From Liolophura sinensis (lineage: Eukaryota > Mollusca > Polyplacophora > Chitonida > Chitonidae): a stretch of 64,000 nt of DNA. The position numbers and the translations under genes were made by a program. The notes under the pieces were generated by a model that was not told where the DNA came from, made no database searches, and saw only the letters and a list, made by a program, of their open reading frames with translations. The stretch spans positions 16,051,608 to 16,115,607 of the forward strand of contig NC_088299.1 of the NCBI RefSeq assembly GCF_032854445.1, read 5' to 3'. Shown here in pieces: positions 37,901 through 50,400 of this stretch (within the stretch, counting starts at the first letter, position 1; each line of letters starts with the position of its first letter).

Positions 37901-40858
37901 TTTAACCAAAGTACTGCTCATCTCTGCTTGCACCTCTAACACTTGTGTCATAACAGATTTTTTGTGGTTTTCCTAAAAAATATGGTCTGACAACATCTTG
38001 ATAGAGCCGGTAGACGACGACACCTAATCCTCCAACAACAACAGTGAGCGCTGTGAAGTCACGCACTTTGGCCCAGGTAGATGAAGCAGGTGCTACAGGA
38101 CAGAAACAATATCAGGATTCATTCTGTAGTTCTTCTGGGCCGATTCTTTGATTTATTGCTTATTACCATACTCAGGAATTATTCATTTATACACTGAATA
38201 GCATTCAGGTTTATAGGTCAGAGTGGAGGAAAGGAGAGAGCCGCACATTAACCACCAACCTTCTACAAGTTACTGACAAACTTTCCAATGTATTGCTGCA
38301 ATTTGCCACACAAGCATTCCTGAACATGAAGGTCCAATGAACAGTGAGAGTGGAGCAATTTTCAAATTTCCTGCCTGAAAGCTAGGACAGAACCAGTATC
38401 TCAGTATCCTAGTGATCGAAAAACAAGCATCCTAACCACTCAGTCACAACTCGCTCTCCCCTTCTGACTCAGAGCTGGAGCAGAACAAGGCAGAAGCAGA
38501 AGCTCACACAATGACTGTGACAAGAGCAATGTTTTAGGTGAACAACCCCGCGCTTTGGTCAGCCTTATACAGAGGACTAACCCTGATATCTGATGTGCAA
38601 CTATATTGACTGTGTACAGGTAAATAAGTTACACTTACCCATGTGAGGAGAGTACTGCACCATGTGCCCTGTGTTTGCTGGGGTCCCCGAGGACATGACG
38701 CCGACATCTGTGCCCACATGCTCAATAACCCCTGACCTCTGCACAGCGAGCTGAACCTCAGACTCTGTTAATCCTACAGATGATTATTGGAAGACAAGAG
38801 ACAAGTTTGATCACATAACAACATCACCAAGGGAAGCATATATAAATACATGTATATTGTAACTCACCTGAAATTCTGTCCATGACTAAATAACTTTGCC
38901 AGACACCGAGAGGTCAACTGACAATACAAAGATCTTTGAAAAGGTAAATGATATTATTCTGGATATATGTAAGTTTCACCATGTAATACTAATACATTAT
39001 TATCATTATTTGCTGTAAAAATTCTCTTTTTCGGACGAAATTTCGGGTCAAGGGCACCGCTGACCACCTTATTAAGGCCACACAAACAGCGAGAGAAAGA
39101 ATTTCATAACTGCCTGACCAAGCCCGGGATTGAACCTGTCCTTCATGTATCCTTGCGATTAAAAGACAAGCATCTCAGCTGCTCAGCCACAAACTCTTCC
39201 TTTAGCCCACCAAATGAACATGTTTGAATGAGAACACAGAACACTTTACGGTTACCGGTTGTGGTTATTACTGGTGTGTCAGTCACGCAACAGCCCGTAA
39301 CATTAATGGCTGAAAGGCCTGTCTAGAGTAAAGATCCTGGCTTGTGTGTTTATGGATCATTCATACATTTCTACTTAACTCTACCAGCACTCACCCACAT
39401 TTAATTAAAGGATACATGAAATGTTGGGGTTTTATTTCTTAATATACAGTTTAGGATGCGTCCTAATATATAAAAGTGAAAAAAAGCTTCACTGGCTCGT
39501 AAAAACAGCTTTAATCCACAGTTTTCCCAAGGCCCCAATGGCCAGTCAACAAGTTAAATAATTTGCAGTCAGGACATCAATAACAATGGCTGTCAAAACA
39601 ACTCTGTGGGGTCCTAATATTGGGCACTAACCTGGTTTCGAGTTCCCAAAAACTTCATTTATGACATACATGTAATTTCTCAAATCTCCTTTTGGCATTT
39701 CTCTCACACCAAAGTGTTCATTTAAGAGTTCCTTTTTCATTTATGTGTCCAGTGTACTTACCTTTCTTTTCTTAAAAATGCCTTTTTTGTGGCAGAGAAC
39801 TGCTCTGAACGTTTGGATTCTGAAGAAAATTTACAGCTGTTGCAATCTGTAGAAAAGAACAAAAGAATTTACCTTACTGTTCACATCTAGGAGACTCACA
39901 ATAATAAATGCAACACTCTGGCTTCCCTGGCAGTCAATGATCAAGTAATACACCTCCCCTTCATTACAATCTGTCATTCTACACAGCACAATAGACTTTA
40001 GGTTAACTGCCACATGGCTGTACAAATATACAGCTTACCAACACATCCAAATGTTTATGTTTATTTATTTATTTGATTCTTCATCGAGCATACTCACGAC
40101 TCAAGAATTGTTCACACATTCAACAGCGGTCAGTTTTAAGAGTGGAAAAAAATGGAATGCCAGTCGTGAACCACCCTACCTTTAACTTTTGTTAAGCTAC
40201 TAACAAAGCGTCCCACGTGTACATTCAGACATACACCATATTGATGAAGAATGAGTTAACAGTGATACAAGCGTTATCCACCGCTTATTGTCACCAAAAG
40301 CCTCACACGCAGTCGCGAGCGAAGGAGAATCACATTTTAAGCCATGCACTGGACACTGAAAGACAAGTGCCCTTCACCATTCAGCATGTTCAAGGCTTTT
40401 TCTGTTTTTGTGAACAGACGGTTATCTAGGAAAGGAGCCAGCTATACGTAGGCCGTACCTTACACAAATTAAATGAAGTGAAATTGAAGCATAAATTGGT
40501 CAATGTAGGTCGCTGACTTCCCATTTTCTACGAAAAAAATGGTAGACTGCCTACATAACTACATATGCCGGTAGGCCTACCCAACCCATCTGTCATTCTG
40601 TTCTTGCATGTCTTGGGCTGGCCCTACAGTGTAGTGACTGTAGTCTCAACTTTAAACTTCATGATTCTCCATTAGTTCAATTAAATTACACGTTGATTAT
40701 TGTGATGATTGATCTGATAGCTGACAATCATAAACCTATCAAATTGCCAATCATCACCACAACTAATCAACGTTTAATTGAATTGAACTATTCCCTCAAC
40801 CCTTGTACTTTTTACAAGTACTTGCCAAGTTTTCCCTTGGATCATCCTGATCTGCCAT
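34910..40858 (-). CDS. PEX14: Peroxisomal membrane protein PEX14 (reading frame interrupted in this assembly)
   Basis: PEX14 is the peroxisomal docking protein that binds PEX5 with its cargo. The coding exons in gene order are 40826-40858, 39762-39846, 38639-38773, 37811-38092, 37022-37113, 36455-36575 and 34910-35218. Exons 1-2 give PRENL then IATAVNFLQNPNV, matching the Pex14 N domain. Exon 3 encodes GLTESEVQLAVQRSG. Exon 4 encodes the hydrophobic segment FTALTVVVGGLGVVVYRLY and then a coiled coil (VQETLQAIQTTLRQQEEQIQ). Exons 5-6 encode LKSEVTSIKGLLLNR and RQFPPAPTTTPVLPSWQ. Exon 7 is an acidic tail. The corrected length would be 351 residues (human 377). Two lesions are present: an in-frame TAA at 39772-39774, and a +1 shift in exon 4 near the A6 run at 37958-37963. 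Sequencing error or a decayed copy are both possible. Confidence 0.87.
35500..35770. repeat. Degenerate ~50-100 bp repeat in PEX14 intron 6
   Basis: Repeated blocks such as AAAGTTCCTGAGGTACAG and TAAGGTGTACCTGAGGTACA occur four or five times with variable spacing. Confidence 0.7.
38150..38455 (-). mobile_element. tRNA-derived SINE (family D), diverged, PEX14 intron 3
   Basis: It starts with GATTTATTGCTTATTACCATAC and ends with a tRNA-like stretch. The blocks AACCACCAACCTTCTACAAG and AAACAAGCATCCTAACCACT resemble the copies at 40056-40440 and 63160-63320. Confidence 0.6.
39100..39195 (-). mobile_element. tRNA-like SINE head fragment, PEX14 intron 2
   Basis: On the minus strand it reads GGTTCAATCCCGGGCTTGGT, a good box B, preceded by GCTGAGCAGCTGAGATGCTT. 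It is a SINE head, not a tRNA gene, because no full cloverleaf is present. Confidence 0.6.
40056..40440 (-). mobile_element. SINE family D copy, PEX14 intron 1
   Basis: The left end has TTTATTTATTTATTTGATTC and CATACTCACGACTCAAGAAT. The middle has AGTGGAAAAAAATGGAATGCC and AACCACC. It is oriented minus and is diverged. Confidence 0.6.
40820..40825 (-). other. GC-type 5' splice site of PEX14 intron 1
   Basis: On the minus strand exon 1 ends GAAAACTTG and is followed by GCAAGT, the consensus of GC-AG introns. Joining here to the acceptor before 39846 gives PRENLIATAVNFL, which matches human PREPLIATAVKFL. Neighbouring GT sites give the wrong phase. Confidence 0.75.
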
Positions 40859-41488
40859 TGTAATGGAACTGACATCACCAACCTGAAAGATGTGAAAAAA
40901 AAGCCATTAAATATAGCCATATTTAAGTGGTCATACGTCAGGCTAGGCCTACTTGTACAGTATTTTTTTGTCATTTTGTCGTTTTCATCAAAGCTCCACA
41001 CTAGACCCTACATGTAGACATGCCACATGATGAAATAAATATTCCAGCTTACTTGTACCAGCAAAAGGCAATGCCTACAGTAACTTGTCTTACTAAATTT
41101 TACTCAGCCAAAGCTAGTGATCATCATATGTCACGCACTGCTTGTCAATCTTGTTCGTGAATCGATGTCACTGTTTGTGCGTCTGAAATTGAGTGCACAG
41201 TACGTTAGTTTCGTCATGCTCGTTCAGCAAAGTTGTACGTCCACAAAATAGAATGTATGCTTGACACCTGATTTTTGTCCCCGTTCTCCATTGGCAGTTC
41301 ACAAGTCTTCCATTAGATCCACTCGATAACATATCTGAGAGGAGAATTCATGCTTGATGATCTATCCAAATTGTCCACACAAACGGATGGACCCTGCACA
41401 CGATGTCCCCATCCACCCACAGTTGTCCGAGAGACTGCATCCAACCAGCAGCACGCCGGATGTCTATAGGTAGGTCGGTACAGTGCGC
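40859..41488. promoter_or_regulatory. Divergent PEX14/PIGT promoter region (630 bp)
   Basis: The two start codons are 630 bp apart on opposite strands. On the minus strand a strong acceptor (pyrimidine tract then TTTCAG, exon edge at 40882) precedes the PEX14 ATG. A GTAAGC donor at 41047-41052 could splice a non-coding first exon to it. No TATA box was recognised. The splice proposal is inferred. Confidence 0.55.
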
Positions 41489-44400
41489 ATGGCAAGCTGT
41501 CCCGTATCCCATGAAAACATGCAGACGAAAACAGCGGCACGCTATTTTGATGTGTTCTTAATTTTTGGTGTGGCCTTCTATGCCCATTTGATCTCGGCTA
41601 AAGACAGTTTCACGGAGGAGCTCTATGTCAAGCCTCTACCTCACGGACATGTATATTTCCAGTTTCACTTCTCAACGAAATGGGAAGCTGATATCGGCTC
41701 CCCGGAAACATGTGAGCATACAACAACAACAATGAACTGTGTTAGTGTGTAACTGTAATGTTTAGCCTATCTTACTAGACAAAACGAGTTGGTCAATCTA
41801 GATTGTCTATAGGTTGCTGTTTAATTTTATATTCTGACAATTGGCGTCCTAGACACAGTCTAACATTCATTTGAGAATACTTGTCTTCCGCTGTTAAGTA
41901 GTGTGCTTATTTATATGTCACAGGAAAGTTCGTCAGTAACTTTCCAAAGGTTAGTGGTTTACCAGTCTGGTTTCCTCCGCTTATAAAATTGACCACATCA
42001 TAGAGGTTAGAAATTATTAAGAATGGCCTTGAACAACAATCAGATAAATAAATGTGGCACATTCGCAATTTTGAAAGCTGTCAATTTTTAGTTGAAATGT
42101 TGCAAGATCTTGTAGAGCCGGGTGTTAATTTTTATGGCCTAGACCTAGCAATAAACATGTTTACTTGTCATTAAAACTCCACATTGCAAATCTTGTTCCC
42201 GCACAAGGAGAAACTGAAAACACCACATACAAAGTGCTATTTTGAAGTGTTACTGTTTGATTACCTATGGAAAGCAACTGCAGCCTCAACCAATGTGAAT
42301 GGGACATACTTTATATCCCAGTTTTATCATCCACTTTAGACTTGGCTTGTGAATTCATGCTGTTGCTTAGTTGCTTTGTGAAAACCCTTCTGGTTTATAG
42401 ATTTGCCTCCTGAAAACAACAACAGGGAGATCAATCTTGATATAAATAAATATAGTGAATGTAAAGATGGCTGTTTAAATTCTCAGCTAATACTTTGGTA
42501 ATTACTACATGCAGCTTATTTGGTTTATTTACTTATTTATTTGATTGGTGTTTTACGCCGTACTCAAGAATACTTCACTTATACGACGACGGCCAACTTT
42601 ATGGTGGGAAGAAATCCATGACCATCTGCAGGCTGCTGCAACACCTTGCCACCTTGCCAGAGGAAGCCAGCCAGCTTATCTGACATACATGTAGGTCCAG
42701 ATCTGTCTCTATTAACATGTCATTAAATCTGCGCCTTTTTCTATTTGTAATTCTCAGTCCAACATTATAGATTGTTCCCCAAATCCTTGGGTGAGCTGAT
42801 CTCGGCATACAATGTACAGGAGCTCCATCTCAGCTTGACACAAGGCCTGTGGAGGTATGAGAAGTGGGGATACCCAAAGGAGGATGCCCCTCCTGGGGCA
42901 GAACTCTGGGTGTGGTTCCAAAATAACACTCAGGAGTAAGTATTTGGCTCAGTTCATCCTCTACTCCAGATACTCAACTTTGCCATAAAAATCAGGTACA
43001 TGTAAGTTACACGGGGTTGTTTTTTTAAGCCCTTAAGCTGACAAAGAACCAATTAAAGCAACAGTCACACTGTTCTTAGATAGGGATTTCTATTCCTAGG
43101 GCCTGTTCTTAGGGTAACAATAAGTGGTCAACAGTAAATATTTGTGGGTATTTTCGCAGTGTTGTGCACTCTGGTCTCTGCTATCCATAAAGCCAATCAG
43201 AATCGTTTAAGTGAAAAATTCTTAACATGGTGTTAAGCAATAATCAAATAAATACATTGCTAATCAAATATCTATGTAAATAATGAAATGAGTAGGAAGA
43301 CTGATTGCTGTTGATGAAGGACAGCGGTCAAATATTACCTCTAACAAAGGATACTTGAAAAGTTAAAGTGTCAGTCTGCAGTGTGTGATGGGGTTGTCTC
43401 AGGAAAATCATTGTGAGCATTGCTATAAAAGTGTCAGAAGTCAAAGACTGATACAGTTGTGCAGAATCAATGTATGTCTCTGTTGATAGTGTGGACAAGA
43501 CCTGGAGTGAACTGAACAATGCCCTGTCTGGCCTGTTTTGTGCCACTCTAAACTTCATGGACAATAAATCTACGACAAGTCCCAGGTGGAGTTTCCGACC
43601 AACAGGGCTGGCCACGAAGGAGTACGCCAGGGAATCTGGTTTCCTCAGGTATTCAGCCCTGCCCAGAGAAATTGCCTGTACAGAGAACCTCACACCATGG
43701 AAAAAACTGCTACCCTGTGATTCAAAGGTTTGTCTGATATCTGGTGGGTTTCTAGGGTTCTGCTATGTACATGTACTGTATTGATCTGTACATGTACTGT
43801 ATTGATCTCTACATGTACTGTATTGATCTCTACCTGTACTGTATTGATCTCTACATGACCTGAATTACTCATTCTGGCATTGATCCCAGAAAGGTTTTTG
43901 GAAATTTGTATCGGTAGACAGTAATCTTACCTCTTGATGGAAAAAACAAACTTTTCAGCACCAAAATTGGTACTTTCTGATCTTCATTTGCATCTGAAAG
44001 TGTTGGCTTTTGGCGTTTTTACTTTGAGGTCAGTGTGATTTGCTGAAGAATCTTGTGATTTGCTGAAGAATGTTGTGATTTGCTGAAGGATTTTGTGATT
44101 TGCTGTAGGATCTTGTGAGTGTTGTGATTTGCTGAAGGATCTTGTGATTTGCTGAAGGATCTTGTGATATGCTGAAGGATCTTGTGATTTGCTTTAAAGG
44201 GTGTTCTGTGTACATGTACCCTTATTCTTCTAATTTTTGGGACATATTTGTAGCATTGAAAGCAGAATATAACATTTCTTTCTAAGATTTTTTGGAAAAG
44301 TAAATATATGAGTGTGCTGTTCATTAGATGGTCTAACCCTGTGAGAAAAAAGAAACTAAATATTCCTGCTACAGTTACATATATGCTGGCTGAAAAGAGC

Positions 44401-47400
44401 AGTCCAGGTGTTCCAAAACTGAGAAATATAATATGCAAATCTGTTGAAACTTACATTACATATGTACATGTTGTTCTGAATAGATATGACATCATCTTTC
44501 ATGTAGGCCTACTTTGCACATTTTATGTTTTAAATTATAGACAAGTTAGAGTTTTTCTGCACTCTAAATTTTGATAATATTTATGACTTTAAAATTAGTA
44601 ATCTCAGTCCTACCTTGTTTGGCCCTCAGCATAGAATATGTGAAGTGCTGGTCGACCCAGTGCCCACTGACAGGTATTTTGTTGTAGGTTGGATTGTCTA
44701 CCTTGTTCAACACAGTGAAGCTGTATGATGCTAACTACCACAGTCTCAGTGTTCATATCCGGCCAGTATGCTCAGTGAGTATGTCAACATGTTATATTGT
44801 TTATTTCTGCATTGAAATAATTGCCATGGCCTCATGTTATTTATCCATTATTATCATGGTTACATGTAACCATGTGTTATCACTGACCTCTAAGCAAAAG
44901 GGTCAATGCCAAACATACCAAATATACAGTGCCACCCTCTCCCAGAAGTAAACTCACTGAAGATTACCTGCTGATCATGCCCACAGCATGTGAGGATTAA
45001 AGCAGACATAAAACGTTTAGTTTTCATTTCTTCATGGGTAGCCTCTCATGTATCATACCACAAAAAGATACAAAAAGGCTTTTTAGATTTTTTCTCAGGG
45101 CGAAAAAAAAATGGCTTTAAAATTACAGATTTTCCAAGGCCGCAACAGTCAGTCTGGAAAGGAAGCGGAATATGTTTGTGACATCAGTGGTAATAGCTGT
45201 CAATACAACTTTTTGGAAGGAACTGTCTGAATGGTGTGTAAAGAGCTGCTCCCCTGTTCCCGCTAAGCTCATCGATGAAATGAATTATTTCCGAAAAATT
45301 TCCAAACCTTGATTGAAGATATGAATCAAATAGAGCGGTCATTTAGAGATATAAGCTGTGCATTAAAAATGAAAGAAATGTTAAATTTCTTTGTTGGCAT
45401 AACTTTCTTCATTTGTCTTAAAACCATAATCTTAGTTGTACAGTTCATTTTCATCATATCCTTTAAGCACAACTGGTGAATAGTGTGTGATGGCTGTACT
45501 GTAGCTCCTTAATTTAGGCATCCTTTTTTGTTCCAGTAATTTTGATTAAAGGCAAGGTGTTTATATGAAATACATCTATTATGTTGAGCAAAATCTTCAA
45601 CAAACTATTAAAAAGGAATTGATAATTAATAACAAAGCCACATACAAAACATGTTTTTGTAAAATTTCATTTTCATCAATTAGTGGGAATTGTGCCTGAA
45701 GTTGCATTGGAGCCCACATTATGGGTTTTTAAAATGCTGTCCTGCGCTTGCCTGTGGGAACACATTGGCAGTGCAGTGTGGCATTGGAACACATGCGCAG
45801 TCCAATGCTCTGTAGGGACACACTGGCAGTGTAATGTTTTCATGGAAACACAATGGCAGTCTAATGTTCCATGGGAACACATGAGCAGTCTAATGTTCCA
45901 TGCGAACACATGGGCAATCTAATGTTCCATTGGAACAAACGGGCAGTGTGATATTCCATGTGAAGACATGGGCAGTGCAATGCTCTATGGGGACACATTG
46001 GCAGTGTAATGTTCCATGGGAACACATGGGCAGTGTGATATTCCATGCGAAGACATGGGCAGTCTAATGCTCTATGGGGACACATTGGCAGTGTAATGTT
46101 CCATGGGAACACATGGGCAGTGTGATATTCCATGCGAACACATGGGCAGTCTAATGCTCTGTAGGGAGACATTGGCAGTGTATTTATTTATTTATTTGAT
46201 GTGTGTTTTACACTGTACTCAAGAATATTTCACTTATACGACGGCGGCCAGCATTATGGTGGGTGGAAACCCGGCAGAGCCCGGGGGAAACCCACGTCCA
46301 TCCACAGGTTGCTGGTAGACCTTGCCACGTACGGCCGGAGAGGAAGCCAGCATGAGCTGGACTTGAACTCACAGCGACCGCATTGGTGAGAGACTCCTGG
46401 GTCATTACGCTGCGCTAGTGTGCTAACGCGCTAACCAACTGAGCTACGGACATTGGCAGTGTAATGTTTCATGGAAACAAAATGGCAGTCTAATGTTCCA
46501 TGGGAACACATGAGCAGTCTAATGTTCCATGGGAACACATGGACAGTTTAATGTTCCATTTGAACTCATTGGCAGTCTAATGTTCCATATGAACACATGG
46601 ACAGTCTTCCTCCACGACTGAATATTATGAACCTTACACAACAGGCCCCTGGTTAGCTGATTGCAGGACAACTTTTTTCCCTCCAAATATCAAAGAGTAA
46701 CTGTAAAATCGGAAACCTTTGTTAGCCTCATAATTCTTACACTGAAAGGAGGTTTCCGAGATTCTAACATTCAGCCAACCGTGCATTATATATAATGCGC
46801 TACCGTGGATCAACAAGCTCGAAATGACAAGTTTGCACCACAATTAAACTTGAACGCTAGGCCATTGCCAACAGTATGCCCAGTTTGGGTAGGCTGGAGC
46901 GGAAGCCGAAAGACTAGCCACAAGTCCATTCGATCTTTTTTTATGAACCGGTTGAAAGCAACTGTCCAAGCAACAACGTCGACAGCGTGCAGCCTCATAC
47001 TCATGAGTCATTCTTGTAGTATAAGGAGATCATTATACAAAGTTCTCCGCAAGCAGACCAGTCAAATCTAATCTAGAAAATGAATTGTATTTTTTTGTAA
47101 CTTTAAAAAAAAAACATTTGATTCTAGTGGTGAATTTTACCAGTAACTTAATTGGTTTACTTAAGTGATGTCAGGAACAGGACCTTGGTTTGTTTCAGAT
47201 GCCACACCCAATCCTGTCAGTTATAATTCCTGAACAAATAACATTTATGGTGCTATTGATGTTGTGGAAATCACAAAAAATAAAATACATCAAAAAGATA
47301 TATGAATAAACATAAATTAAACAATTTCCTACTGTTTATGTCTTAAGTTAATGGACTGTCTGCAAAGGAGTACTTTAAAAAAAGTTCTGTCGTTTTAAAA

Positions 47401-50400
47401 AATAAATTTCATGCAATACTAATGCGATATCTGCAGGTACGTGCTTATATGTATGTGAAAATATCCATTTTTTATTATCAGTGGAGGAGCACCATGAGTG
47501 ACATGGTATTAATATTGACATATATTTAAACTATGACTTAAACTAGATCTCAGCTGGTCTTAAATTACAACATAGCCATCTCCAGCGATGGCAAGATCTT
47601 GGTGGCTGGAGAGACCTCGGACACCGAGCTATTATTGCTAGGACACTTATCCCTTATGCCTTTCATAAATCCTGGCTAGGGTGTCTGCACAAACTTGTGT
47701 GTTTTGCAGGATGCTGATTGTACTAGGCCAGGTATAAAACTGACAAACTTGTGTGTTTTGCAGGATGCTGATTGTACTAGGCCAGGTATAAAGCTGACAA
47801 ACTTGTGTGTTTTGCAGGATGCTGATTGTACGAGACCAGGTATAAAACTGACAAACTTGTGTGTTTTACAGGATGCTGATTGTACTAGGCCAGGTATAGA
47901 ACTGACAAACTTGTGTGTTTTGCAGGATGCTGATTGTACTAGGCCAGGTATAGAACTGACACAGAACCTGGCCCTGGTATTTGATGTACCAAGAATCTCT
48001 TCAGGATCTGCAAGTATGACACATTCTTTGCTTGGTTACTTTTGTTGTCAGTTACATTTTATAAATACCTGCCATTCATGTTTGCCAATACGGTATTAAG
48101 TTTCCTCCACACTTAACTCGTAAGTTTCCTCCAGATGCTATGAGATTTCCTCCAGACACTATGAGGTTTCCACCAGATGGTATGAAGTTTCGTACAGACA
48201 CCATGATGTTCCCACCAGACTCTATGATGTTTCCTCCACACACCATCATATTCCCTCCACACACTATGAGGTTTCCATTGGATGCTGTGAAGTTTCCTAC
48301 TGACAATGTGCAGTTTCCTCCAGACAGTGGGTATTTCCACCAGACACCATTACATTTCCTCCAGACACTATGAGTTTCCACCAGATGGTATGAAGTTTCC
48401 TACAGACACCATGATGTTCCCACCAGACACCATGGTGTGTCCTCCACACACTATGAGGCTTCCTACAGACTGTGCAATTTCCTCCACACACTATGAGGTT
48501 TCCATCATATGCTGTGAAGTTTCCTACTGACACTGTGCAGTTTCCTACAGACACCATGATGTTCCCACCAGACACCATGATGTGTCCTCCACACACTATG
48601 AGGCTTCCTACAGACTCTGTGCAATTTCCTCCAGACACTGGGGATTTCTGCCATGTCCAGCTTTTGTCCACCCATATACATGTACCTGACCTCCATCAAA
48701 GGACTGATGTTTTTGACTACATGGATGTGTAAAACACCTGTCAATTACAGCAGTCAATCAATCAATCAATCAATCATGTATCTATTGTTTCTGTCCCCAG
48801 GCTGGAGTCTGAAGAAGCTGTTTAGCAGTGGACTCACCACTCAGTGTCCCCTCTCTGACATGAGCAAGGTCTATGTTGATGTCACTGACATGGAGGTAAG
48901 ATCACTGTGTAGAGATATACAATATTACTGCTATTGATGAGGCTTCAGGGACCTGATGGGGTATTGCGGTTGTCTGTCCAATTTCCGTCTCCACCATCAT
49001 ATAACTGATATTGTTATGCTGTCTTGTCAGTGCATTAGTAGAATCTTGATTCGCATCTGTGTCTGTGGGCGAGGGGGGCGTAATTTCATAAGCATGATAT
49101 CTCATGAAATAATTATGAAATTGTGACTTTTGGTGACTGCTAGAGCTCTGGTACAGCTCCTTGCTACTACTTTTCAGCTGTCTGGTACAATACATTACAT
49201 CTACACTTGGCTTTGTTTCCATTTATACCACAGAGTAAGGAATCCCCATTCCAGCTGCTGCCCGTGTCTGACTCGACTGATGTAAGATCTGGCCACACTG
49301 GGGACGTCCCCTATGCTGTGTACGATGTAGGTCTTCAGACGCGAGACGGACGCCAGTTCAACCTGGAGCTTATGTACAGCAGTCAGTTTGGCCACAGCAC
49401 TGTCAGACCCCCTCCACTCTACGCTCATCGCTACATTACAGGTAAGACTGCTCACAACTCCCAGTTATAGAGGTCCTGTCCTGTGTTTCCTTTTTCTTCT
49501 CTTACCTTTGAAGGAGAAAATTTGATGGTCGTTTCCACCAAAGATCACCACAGTTATGAAAATCGTTACAACTTGTAATGGCCTTTTTTTTTGAAACCGG
49601 TTGCGTTGTTGTAGTAGGTGGAACCATCTGCCCAGCAAGCTGTTCATGGTTCAATTCCAAATCAAGTCAAACCTCGGTAGCCTTGGTAGTACCTCATTTG
49701 TCACAAAGCATAGGAGTAATATACTATATACTTATTGTCCAGGCATCATTATAGTGTGTCTGGGTGGGACATTCCTCGTGTTGTCTTTGGCATGGCATTC
49801 CAAGGCAGCATTATAAATATGTTGGTACTGCGCCTGGCCTGTTACACAGACGTATGGTAATAACGAAATAATGCTGCAAGCAACTGTAAACCTCAAATTC
49901 AAGTAAGAGAAAGCCAAAATATGAAGTAAGGTTCATCACCCAGACAACTGAAATCTATGCGTAAAAATACTTTCATTTGTTTTTTCAGATTTTATTTTAA
50001 GAGTGTTGAAAGGCTCAAAATGTTTGAATATTTGAATACGGTGGTGGGTTTTATGAGCTGTACTGACAGTATTTAGGAACTCTGACATCATATCACCTTT
50101 TTTACCTGATGTTAATAAGAAGGAAGGAATTTTTGGGAATATTATTTCAGTAATCTTTTACTCATGGGTAAAGAGAGTTATTCCAATGTTCAGTGTTGTG
50201 ATTAGACTTGGAAAGACTTCCTGTGATGTCAGAGTTCCTAAACTTTGATAGTATGGTCCACAAAGCCCACCTTAGAATTCAAATGTTTGAATGCCTTTAA
50301 CTCTTTTCACAAAAATCTAAAAATTAAATGAAAGTATATTTGTGTGTAGTTTTAAGTGGTCTATTTAGTGATGTGTACTTTGATTTTTAAGGCTTTTCCT

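Noticed and set aside
37965-37995. A 26 bp GT-AG intron that would repair the PEX14 exon 4 frame
   Set aside because: Too short for an animal spliceosomal intron, and it would remove conserved residues after the membrane segment; a homopolymer indel is simpler.
39100-39195. tRNA gene
   Set aside because: A good box B is present, but there is no complete cloverleaf and the flank matches a SINE.
41483-41488. PIGT start two codons upstream of 41489
   Set aside because: The codon at 41483 is GTG; the first ATG is at 41489.
43465-43489. Earlier acceptor for PIGT exon 3 after GTTGTGCAG
   Set aside because: It puts the exon in the wrong phase and reaches a stop; the acceptor before 43490 gives QDVDKTW, matching human.
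48076-48671. Reading frames of 101-124 codons on the minus strand
   Set aside because: By-products of a 21 bp repeat in PIGT intron 5.
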